Shown: in pieces, positions 1 to 4,601 of the stretch | Layout of the letters: each line of letters opens with the position of its first letter | Numbering within the stretch: the stretch's first letter is position 1 | Origin: Lonsdalea quercina subsp. quercina | GTDB lineage: Bacteria; Pseudomonadota; Gammaproteobacteria; Enterobacterales; Enterobacteriaceae | Direction of reading: 5' to 3' | NCBI RefSeq assembly: GCF_000688655.1 | Contig: NZ_JIBO01000002.1 | Location: 250,905 to 257,101 of the forward strand | DNA length: 6,197 nt | Program-made: the position numbers and the translations under genes | The notes under the pieces: generated by a model | The model's database searches: none | What the model saw: only the letters and a program-made list of their open reading frames with translations | Told to the model about the DNA's origin: nothing

Positions 1-141
1 CCGCGTCATTACTATGAGCCGCCGCCGAGAGTGATTGTCGTGCAGCCGCCGCCGCGGGTTTATCGGGAGGATCGCCACCACCGTGGCCCTGACTGGGACC
101 GTGGACGTCGTCACCATCGGGACGATGACCGTCGCCGGTGA
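1..141 (+). CDS. C-terminal fragment of an unrecognised Pro/Arg/His-rich protein
   Basis: Frame 1 is open from the window edge for 46 codons and ends at TGA 139-141. The visible part has two PPPRV blocks (residues about 7-11 and 16-20) separated by a short hydrophobic stretch IVVQ. A tail of about 25 residues follows, made almost only of Arg, His, Asp and Trp (RHHRG, DWDRG, RRHHRDDDRRR). Proline-rich segments followed by a charged, His-rich tail are common in small exported proteins of enterobacteria, but the N-terminus that would show a signal peptide is outside the window. I do not recognise the family and assign no function. The hairpin at 210-240 is a plausible end for its transcript. The codons are GC-rich (CCG, CGT, CGC), like the coding regions here, which supports a real gene rather than a chance open frame. 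Confidence 0.6.
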   Translation, partial: PRHYYEPPPRVIVVQPPPRVYREDRHHRGPDWDRGRRHHRDDDRRR

Positions 142-209
142 TCACTATTCAAGCGGAGGGCGAACACATCCCGCCATGCCGTCCGGCCTGACCAGCCATT
201 AACGAACCT

Positions 210-240
210 CAAGGGATGCCAGCAGTTGCGGTATCCCTTG
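210..240 (+). terminator. Hairpin after the first gene, likely terminator
   Basis: CAAGGGATGCC (210-220) pairs with GGTATCCCTTG (230-240): 11 base pairs including one G-U, with a 9-base loop that can close further through GC/GC. The following bases TCATTTCC form only a weak T tract. It lies 69 bases after the stop of the upstream gene, so it most likely ends that transcript. The poor T tract keeps confidence moderate. Confidence 0.5.
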
Positions 241-491
241 TCATTTCCGGCCTTAAAGCCTACCCCAGACACTGGCGGAGCGAGTCTTGAATATCACTGA
301 AATAGCGATGACCCACAACGTTGTCTAAATCTCGGCGTGTACTTTGCTGTCATTCTGATGGTGAGCACGGCAATGTCTTCGAGAGTTCTCTTGTATGACG
401 TCGCCAGACGTGAATGTCTTCCTCACCCCCGTCCTCGCCGGTGTCTTATGATGAGGTGTCTTTGCGAGGTGGTAGTGAAGGGCATATCCCA

Positions 492-497
492 TATAAT
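492..497 (+). promoter_or_regulatory. Candidate -10 box of a cysQ promoter
   Basis: A perfect TATAAT stands in a GC-richer surrounding, 146 bases before the cysQ start. No good -35 is present at 16-18 bases (best is TGGTAG at 470-475; TTGCGA at 462-467 is 24 bases away), and there is no TGn extension. If used, the cysQ mRNA would have a leader of about 140 bases beginning with the small hairpin 517-534. No other convincing promoter was seen before cysQ. Confidence 0.3.
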
Positions 498-643
498 CAT
501 GATGAACAGATGAAGTATCATCCCTGAAGATGATGGGCGTGTGGAAGCGGCCCTGGCCTGTAGGATCATGGCCGGTCCATCCCTTTTCAGCGTTATCCTA
601 CGGGGCGTCAGGCGGCCTCGACAACCGGTAGAGAGGAGACATC

Positions 644-1384
644 ATGCTAGAACATATTTGCCAGCTAGCGCGTGAGGCGGGTGATGCCATCATGCAAATC
701 TATGAGGGACAGGAACCGGTTGAGGTCAGACATAAGCAGGATGACTCGCCGGTAACCGCCGCCGATATCGCCGCGCACAAAGTCATTGCCCACGGGCTGA
801 CGGCGGCCTATCCGATGATCCCTTTGTTGTCTGAAGAGGACCCGCCGCCGTGGTCCGAACGCCAGCACTGGCAGCGTTATTGGCTGGTGGATCCGCTGGA
901 CGGGACGAAAGAGTTTATTGGTCGCAACGGTGAATTCACCGTCAATATCGCGTTGATCGAAGACGGTAAACCGGTGCTGGGTGTGGTCTATGTGCCGGTG
1001 ACCGGCGTGATGTACGCCGCAGCGGAGGGCAAAGCCTGGAAAGAGGAGTGTGGCGTCCGTCTGCCGATCCAGGTGCAGGACGCTCGTCCGCCGCTGGTTG
1101 TGGTCAGCCGTTCCCATGCGGACGCGGAACTGCAGGACTACCTCGCCCAGTTAGGCGATCATCAAACTGTCGCTATCGGTTCATCGTTGAAATTCTGCCT
1201 GGTGGCGGAAGGAAAAGCGCAGCTTTATCCGCGTTTCGGGCCTACCAGCGTATGGGATACGGCCGCAGGGCATGCTGTAGCGCTGGCGGCGGGCGCGCAG
1301 GTCAATGACTGGAAAGGGCAGCCGCTGTCTTATTTTCCAAGCGAATCGTTCCTGAATCCCGGATTTCGCGTTTCCCTATATTAA
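644..1384 (+). CDS. cysQ: 3'(2'),5'-bisphosphate nucleotidase CysQ
   Basis: CysQ hydrolyses 3'-phosphoadenosine 5'-phosphate (PAP), the toxic by-product of PAPS reduction, to AMP and phosphate. This supports sulfate assimilation to cysteine. The protein is 246 residues, the same length as E. coli CysQ, and very similar to it throughout. It carries the metal-binding signatures of the Mg2+-dependent, lithium-sensitive inositol monophosphatase superfamily: SEED (63-66), DPLDGT (83-88) and WDTAAG (204-209). The expected metal ligands E64, D83, D86 and D205 are all present. The ATG has a good Shine-Dalgarno AGGAG at 634-638, five bases upstream, within GAGAGGAGA. The enzyme has no signal peptide and should be cytoplasmic or loosely membrane-associated. 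It appears to be transcribed alone: a GC-rich hairpin follows its stop and ytfK starts 429 bases later with its own promoter. All key residues are intact. Confidence 0.97.
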   Translation: MLEHICQLAREAGDAIMQIYEGQEPVEVRHKQDDSPVTAADIAAHKVIAHGLTAAYPMIPLLSEEDPPPWSERQHWQRYWLVDPLDGTKEFIGRNGEFTVNIALIEDGKPVLGVVYVPVTGVMYAAAEGKAWKEECGVRLPIQVQDARPPLVVVSRSHADAELQDYLAQLGDHQTVAIGSSLKFCLVAEGKAQLYPRFGPTSVWDTAAGHAVALAAGAQVNDWKGQPLSYFPSESFLNPGFRVSLY

Positions 1385-1392
1385 TCCCGCCT

Positions 1393-1430
1393 AAGGGTTC
1401 TCCGGGCCGGTGTGCCGGGTCCGGAGCCTT
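1393..1430 (+). terminator. GC-rich hairpin after cysQ, likely terminator
   Basis: CTCCGG (1400-1405) pairs with CCGGAG (1421-1426). The inner CCGG (1407-1410) pairs with CCGG (1415-1418) around a TGTG loop, and the outer AAGG (1393-1396) pairs with CCTT (1427-1430) after a three-base bulge. It begins 9 bases after the cysQ stop. The T tract is short (CCTTTC). The right arm overlaps a 15-base palindrome, AGCCTTT-C-AAAGGCT (1425-1439), that could form an alternative small hairpin. Confidence 0.5.
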
Positions 1431-1504
1431 TCAAAGGCTGTTCACGCCATCTCTCACATTACGAACGTTAAAGTTTTATGAGGATTGTCCGAAACCTCTA
1501 TGTG

Positions 1505-1538
1505 CTGTCGTTATTCTGTCATAGAAAGACGGTATAAC
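1505..1538 (+). promoter_or_regulatory. Pho box (PhoB site) with -10 box, promoter of ytfK
   Basis: CTGTCGT (1505-1511) and CTGTCAT (1516-1522) are direct repeats separated by the AT-only spacer TATT. This gives the 7+4+7 architecture of the PhoB binding site (consensus CTGTCAT, four AT-rich bases, CTGTCAY). The second repeat is perfect and the first has one mismatch. A -10 box TATAAC (1533-1538) follows after exactly 10 bases. I recall the same spacing in the E. coli phoA promoter, where the second repeat takes the place of the -35. Transcription would start near 1545 and run to ytfK. Phosphate-starvation control of ytfK has been reported in E. coli, so the assignment fits established biology. 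Confidence 0.82.
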
Positions 1539-1813
1539 ACCGCACAGGAAAATGAACAGGCTGAAGTGGCGAAAGACGTCTCTCGTCAATACTGTTCTGT
1601 ATCACCCTGGTATTTGAAGGTTTATTCTGATTTATCAAATTTTGCGTTTTTCTGTTCCGTAAACTAATGTAAAAGCGATAAATAATGCTGGCTTATAGGG
1701 AACTTCCCATTAAATATCGACCCTAAATGTAGGATAAAGCTTGGTGTGTCATACACCCTGTGCCGGGTTGGTGGCAGGAGACGCACTTTTGGAACAACGT
1801 AAGGAGAGGATGT

Positions 1814-2020
1814 ATGAGGATCTTCGAACGCTATAATCCCTTTAAAGTCGCTAAATACGTTAAGACCTTGTTTCGCGGACGGTTGTACATCAAAGGGGTT
1901 GGTGCTTTTGAGTTTGACTACGGCAAGATTTTACTGCCGAAAAAGAAAGACAAGCAGCATCTTGAAGTCATGTCTGAAGTCAACCGTCAGGTTATGAAAC
2001 TGCAGTCAGAGCTGGCTTAA
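1814..2020 (+). CDS. ytfK: YtfK, SpoT-stimulating stress protein (DUF1107)
   Basis: A 68-residue basic protein, the same length as E. coli YtfK and highly similar throughout (RYNP at 6-9, LFRGRLYIK at 19-27, VGAFEFD at 29-35, [13 protein letters not shown] at 52-64). In E. coli YtfK binds SpoT and shifts it toward (p)ppGpp synthesis during phosphate or fatty-acid starvation, aiding stress tolerance. It is cytoplasmic, with no signal peptide or membrane segment. The C-terminal third looks helical. The ATG at 1814 is chosen over an in-frame GTG at 1760 because AAGGAG (1801-1806) lies 7 bases before it and the protein then begins MRIFERYNP, as in the family. It is monocistronic: its promoter is probably the Pho box promoter at 1505-1538, and it ends at the terminator 2173-2200, convergent with paeA. 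Confidence 0.96.
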   Translation: MRIFERYNPFKVAKYVKTLFRGRLYIKGVGAFEFDYGKILLPKKKDKQHLEVMSEVNRQVMKLQSELA

Positions 2021-2172
2021 CGCCGACTGCCGCCCTCGCGATAGGATGTTGGAAACGACGGACCGGACTGTTGCGACACATGCAAAAAATTGATGTGTAA
2101 TGTGTGAAAAGAACAGATTCGGATCCGCGCCGGTATGAGGGGCATCGATAAGTTATGCGGTTATCCAACGTC

Positions 2173-2200
2173 AAAAAAGGCCCATAAACGGGCCTTTTTT
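2173..2200. terminator. Bidirectional terminator between ytfK and paeA
   Basis: AAAAAAGGCCC (2173-2183), loop ATAAAC, then GGGCCTTTTTT (2190-2200). The five-base GC stem is flanked by six A on the left and six T on the right, so it reads as an intrinsic terminator on both strands. It lies about 150 bases after the ytfK stop and 25 bases after the paeA stop, as expected for convergent genes. Confidence 0.92.
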
Positions 2201-2224
2201 AATGAGTGAAAGGCAGCCTTACGG

Positions 2225-3547
2225 CTACACGATGCTGACATCCGGGCCAGCGCTTCCCGCCGGTTTGTCCTCCAGTCGGGTTACCAGGAGCTGGTCTATC
2301 TTGTAGCTGTCGATATCCACCACTTCGAACTTGTAGCCAGCGAAACGCACGAAATCGGTCCGCTTGGGAATTTTACGCAGGGTGTACATCATGAAACCGC
2401 CGATGGTTTCGTAGTTGCCGGAGTGGGGGAAGTCGTCGATATTCAGCACACGCATCACGTCGTCGATCGGCGTACCGCCCTCAATCAGCCAGGAGTTGGC
2501 GTCACGAGCGACGATCTGCTCTTCCAGTCCCTGTCCCACCAAGTCGCCCATCAGCGTTGTCATTACGTCGTTGAGGGTGATGATGCCGACCACCAGCGCA
2601 TATTCATTCAGAATCACCGCGAAGTCTTCGCCCGCCGTCTTGAAGCTTTCCAGCGCTTCGGACAGCGTCAGCGTATCCGGTACGATCAGCGCTGGGCGAA
2701 TTTGTACGCCGCTGGTCAGTTCCAGGCTCTGATTGCCCAGAACTCGGTTCAGCAGGTCTTTGGAGTCGACGTAGCCTACGATCTGATCGATATGGCCGTC
2801 GCAAACCAGGAATTTGGAATGCGGTTGCTGGGCGATTTTCTGCTTGATGCTTTCTTCGTCCGCATGCAGGTCGAAGAACACCACGCTCTCACGAGAGGTC
2901 ATGGAGGACGGGACGGTGCGGGATTCCAGCTCGAACACGTTTTCGATCAGCTCATGTTCCTGCTTGCGCAACACACCAGCCAACGCGCCTGCTTCCACCA
3001 CCGCGTAGATGTCGTCCGACGTAATGTCGTCCTTACGCACCATCGGCAGCTTGAGCATCCGGAAAATCATGTTCGCCAGACCATTAAACAGCCATACCAG
3101 CGGCCGGAATATCAACAAGCAGAAGCGCATGGGGTTGATGATCCGAACGGCAACCGTTTCGGGGGCGATCATGCCTATGCGTTTCGGCGTCAAATCGCCA
3201 AGCAGAATAAACAGGCTGGTAACCAGCACAAAGGAGCAAATAAAGCTGACGCGCTCGGCCATTTCCGGCGACATCACATTATCGAAAAGCATAGTAAAGT
3301 AGGGGGAGAAGGCGGCGTCGCCGACGACACCGGCGAGAATGGCTACGGCGTTGACGCCGATCTGAATGACGGTAAAGAAAATACCGGGCGTCTCCTGGAG
3401 CTTCATCACGCGTTCGGCGTTCTGGTTGCCCTCGTCCGCCATGAGTTTGAGCTTTATTTTGCGCGATGCAGCCAGGGAAATTTCAGATACGGAGAAAAAT
3501 GCGCTAACGGCGATAAGAAAAATAATTAATAACAAACTGTTTAACAT
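2225..3547 (-). CDS. paeA: PaeA (YtfL), inner-membrane polyamine exporter with CBS and CorC domains
   Basis: Formerly ytfL, this family was shown in Salmonella and E. coli to export cadaverine and putrescine, protecting cells in stationary phase, especially at low Mg2+. The protein is 440 residues from the chosen start. An N-terminal DUF21/CNNM-type domain has hydrophobic segments at about 3-25, 57-80, 98-120 and 138-163. Two CBS domains follow (about 205-265 and 285-340), then a CorC/HlyC C-terminal domain (about 350-425). Conserved stretches include SEISLAASRKIKLK (21-34), DLTPKRIG (118-125) and ALVVGIITLNDVM (317-329). The ATG at 3547 gives MLNS, as in E. coli. A TTG at 3568 would add seven residues (MRQSEKT) and is less likely. 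Neither start has a well-spaced ribosome binding site (GAGG is 15 bases before the ATG), which is unusual. The gene has its own promoter (3659-3667) and a structured leader, and ends at the shared terminator 2173-2200. Confidence 0.94.
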   Translation of the reverse strand: MLNSLLLIIFLIAVSAFFSVSEISLAASRKIKLKLMADEGNQNAERVMKLQETPGIFFTVIQIGVNAVAILAGVVGDAAFSPYFTMLFDNVMSPEMAERVSFICSFVLVTSLFILLGDLTPKRIGMIAPETVAVRIINPMRFCLLIFRPLVWLFNGLANMIFRMLKLPMVRKDDITSDDIYAVVEAGALAGVLRKQEHELIENVFELESRTVPSSMTSRESVVFFDLHADEESIKQKIAQQPHSKFLVCDGHIDQIVGYVDSKDLLNRVLGNQSLELTSGVQIRPALIVPDTLTLSEALESFKTAGEDFAVILNEYALVVGIITLNDVMTTLMGDLVGQGLEEQIVARDANSWLIEGGTPIDDVMRVLNIDDFPHSGNYETIGGFMMYTLRKIPKRTDFVRFAGYKFEVVDIDSYKIDQLLVTRLEDKPAGSAGPDVSIV

Positions 3548-3595
3548 AGTTTTTTCGCTTTGCCTCAATAGACAGGGCGATCCTCAGGAAGGAAA

Positions 3596-3652
3596 ATAAT
3601 CATGAACCAACGGCAGGGAGCCGTGGACAAGGCCGATTATCAGCCTCATGCC
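3596..3652 (-). promoter_or_regulatory. Structured 5' leader of paeA: compact three-way junction
   Basis: Read on the minus strand from the predicted transcription start (about 3652), three helices fit together with almost no unpaired bases. P1 is CATGA (3650-3646) with TCATG (3605-3601). P2 is GGCTG, loop ATAAT, CGGCC (3645-3631, one G-U pair). P3 is CCACGGC, loop TCCCT, GCCGTTGG (3626-3607, one bulged base). P1 abuts P2 directly, P2 and P3 are joined by four bases, and P3 and P1 by one. The ATAAT loop of P2 is also perfectly complementary to ATTAT (3600-3596) just after P1, so a five-pair A-U pseudoknot is possible. I do not recognise it as a named riboswitch. The structure is seen by eye only; function is inference. 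Confidence 0.45.
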
Positions 3653-3658
3653 GGCGGC

Positions 3659-3667
3659 ATTATAGCA
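3659..3667 (-). promoter_or_regulatory. Extended -10 promoter of paeA
   Basis: On the minus strand the sequence reads TGCTATAAT: a perfect -10 (3664-3659) with the TGn extension, which lowers the need for a -35. No consensus -35 is present at 16-18 bases. Transcription would begin near 3652, immediately before the first helix of the leader. The site lies between the msrA terminator and paeA, so paeA can be transcribed independently of msrA. Confidence 0.7.
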
Positions 3668-3670
3668 GGA

Positions 3671-3697
3671 GCGGTCAAAGAACCGCCAGCACTGGCG
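3671..3697 (-). promoter_or_regulatory. Overlapping palindromes at the -35 region of paeA, possible operator
   Basis: CGCCAG-CA-CTGGCG (3684-3697) has 6-base arms and a 2-base centre. GCGGT-CAAAGA-ACCGC (3671-3686) is a second inverted repeat sharing three bases with it. Relative to the predicted start near 3652 they cover about -19 to -45, the position where a -35 would be and where regulators commonly bind. No known regulator consensus was recognised, and they could simply be secondary hairpins. Confidence 0.3.
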
Positions 3698-3730
3698 TGA
3701 GGCGATCTGCAGGCCGTTAAAATGGCGTTT

Positions 3731-3771
3731 CAAAAAGGAAAAAACGCCGTCGTTTTTAACGCGACGGCGTT
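3731..3771 (-). terminator. Intrinsic terminator of msrA
   Basis: On the minus strand AACGCCGTCG (3771-3762) pairs perfectly with CGACGGCGTT (3752-3743) over ten bases around a 9-base loop, followed by TTTTCCTTTTTG (3742-3731). It starts 9 bases after the msrA stop codon. Because it is strong, msrA and paeA, though in the same direction, are probably separate transcription units. Confidence 0.88.
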
Positions 3772-3779
3772 CAGTAAAA

Positions 3780-4421
3780 TTAGCGCTGCGGCGGTAAACA
3801 AACGCCGATGCCGCCTAGCCCGCAATACCCTTCCGGATTTTTGTACAGATACTGCTGATGCTCTTCTTCCGCATAGTAAAACGGACCGGCCTCTGCGATT
3901 TCGGTGGAGACCGTTCGCTTATCGCCCGCGGCTGCCATTGCCTGCTGGAAGCGCTGTCGGCTCTCTATCGCCGCATGTTCATGCTGTGCCGTCAGTGTGT
4001 AGATCGCTGAACGGTATTGCGTGCCGACATCACCCCCTTGTCGCATCCCCTGAGCCGGATCATGATTTTCCCAGAAGATTTGCAGCAGCTTCTCGTAGCT
4101 GATGACCGCCGGGTCGAACACCACCCGTACTACTTCTGCATGACCGGTTTTACCGGTACAGACTTCCCGATAGGTGGGGTTCGGCGTATAGCCGCCGCTG
4201 TAGCCAGCTGCCGTACTGTAGACGCCCGCTTGTTCCCAGAACAGGCGTTCTACGCCCCAGAAACAGCCCATCGCGAAAATGGCGACGTGCATTCCCTCCG
4301 GGACATGCGTCATCGAGTGCTGATTGACCACATGGAGCCGGGCGACAGGCATCGGCGTTGACCGACCAGGCAGCGCGTCGGACTGGCTTATCGACTGCGT
4401 TTTATCAAAAAGTAAGACCAC
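3780..4421 (-). CDS. msrA: Peptide-methionine (S)-S-oxide reductase MsrA
   Basis: MsrA reduces the S epimer of methionine sulfoxide in proteins and free methionine, using thioredoxin, in the cytoplasm. The protein is 213 residues, against 212 in E. coli. The catalytic motif GCFWGVE is at 52-58 with nucleophile C53. The recycling cysteines C200 (GYCG) and C208 (GVCLPP) are present, matching the three-cysteine mechanism of the E. coli enzyme. Other conserved blocks are [18 protein letters not shown] (71-88), GHAE, FWENHDP and GTQYRS. The start is GTG (4421-4419), with GGGAG six bases upstream; the first residues MVLLFDK resemble E. coli MSLFDK, and no better ATG exists. The enzyme has no signal peptide. 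It is transcribed divergently from tamA from the shared region 4422-4601 and ends at a strong terminator just after its stop. Confidence 0.97.
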   Translation of the reverse strand: MVLLFDKTQSISQSDALPGRSTPMPVARLHVVNQHSMTHVPEGMHVAIFAMGCFWGVERLFWEQAGVYSTAAGYSGGYTPNPTYREVCTGKTGHAEVVRVVFDPAVISYEKLLQIFWENHDPAQGMRQGGDVGTQYRSAIYTLTAQHEHAAIESRQRFQQAMAAAGDKRTVSTEIAEAGPFYYAEEEHQQYLYKNPEGYCGLGGIGVCLPPQR

Positions 4422-4601
4422 GTTTAGCTCCCATTGACGGTTTGAATCATCGTTATCGGTTACGGTTCCGGGAATTTCCGGGCGGGATAAAAGGGTGTGC
4501 GAGTCAGTTTCCCCTTGTATACACTATATTTTAGGCTTTACCGGCTAATATCTATGGCTAAAGAGAAACAATTTAATTCTATAGGGTGATCAGGGAGCGC
4601 A
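4422..4601. promoter_or_regulatory. Divergent promoter region of msrA and tamA
   Basis: The 180 bases between the two divergent starts become AT-rich in the half nearer tamA (about 4505-4590). Possible -10 boxes toward tamA are TATATT (4525-4530) and TAATAT (4546-4551); toward msrA, TATAGT on the minus strand (4528-4523). None has a good -35 at the right distance, so no start can be fixed. Near msrA the 7-base repeat TTCCGGG occurs twice at 10-base spacing (4466-4472, 4476-4482). Confidence 0.45.

Larger units (their letters stand above)
142..643. other. 502-base non-coding gap upstream of cysQ
   Basis: No convincing gene lies here on either strand. The longest reading frame noticed (337-513 from a GTG, or 373-513 from an ATG) has no good ribosome binding site and is rich in Cys and rare Arg/Ile codons. 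The stretch contains the hairpin 210-240, a 10-base palindrome ACAACGTTGT (315-324), a distant inverted pair CCTCGC/GCGAGG (433-438, 464-469), a TATAAT box (492-497) and a small hairpin ATCATC/GATGAT (517-534). In E. coli the divergent gene cpdB lies next to cysQ. Nothing like its start is visible here, so the left side of the locus differs from E. coli. Confidence 0.6.
1385..1813 (+). other. Non-coding region between cysQ and ytfK, including a long ytfK leader
   Basis: These 429 bases are clearly more AT-rich than the genes around them and hold no convincing gene. In order they contain the cysQ hairpin (1393-1430), the palindrome 1425-1439, the Pho box and -10 box (1505-1538), and then about 270 bases that would be the 5' leader of ytfK if transcription starts near 1545. 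In the leader I see an 11-base palindrome GGGAA-C-TTCCC (1698-1708), a small hairpin GGTGT/ACACC (1743-1757) and the strong ribosome binding site AAGGAG (1801-1806). A second, sigma-70 type promoter nearer the gene is possible; the best pair noticed is TTGCGT (1642-1647) and TAATGT (1665-1670) at 17 bases, but each matches only half the consensus. Confidence 0.6.

Noticed and set aside
347..353. CTGTCAT, a possible second Pho box before cysQ
   Set aside because: It is only one half-site; the positions 11 bases up- and downstream do not match the repeat.
337..513. 58-codon frame (GTG 337, or ATG 358/373) upstream of cysQ with a hydrophobic start
   Set aside because: There is no good ribosome binding site, it uses many rare codons (AGA, AGG, ATA), has a Cys/Arg-rich composition and overlaps the TATAAT box. 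It could be real only if conserved in relatives.
665..1117. 150-residue open frame on the minus strand
   Set aside because: Shadow of cysQ on the opposite strand; the Arg/His-rich translation resembles no family I recognise.
1485..1667. 60-codon open frame between cysQ and ytfK
   Set aside because: It starts at TTG without a spaced ribosome binding site, lies in AT-rich non-coding sequence and covers the Pho box and -10 box of ytfK.
1760..1813. Longer ytfK from GTG 1760 (86 residues)
   Set aside because: The extra 18 residues are not in the family, and the ATG at 1814 has a strong AAGGAG 7 bases upstream.
1992..2174. 60-residue minus-strand frame between ytfK and paeA
   Set aside because: It has a TTG start inside the terminator flank, overlaps the ytfK end, has no ribosome binding site and no recognisable sequence.
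2423..3529. 368-residue open frame on the plus strand
   Set aside because: It lies wholly antisense to paeA, whose protein is conserved over its full length. The translation is rich in His, Gln and Arg, as expected for a codon-position shadow of a GC-rich gene.
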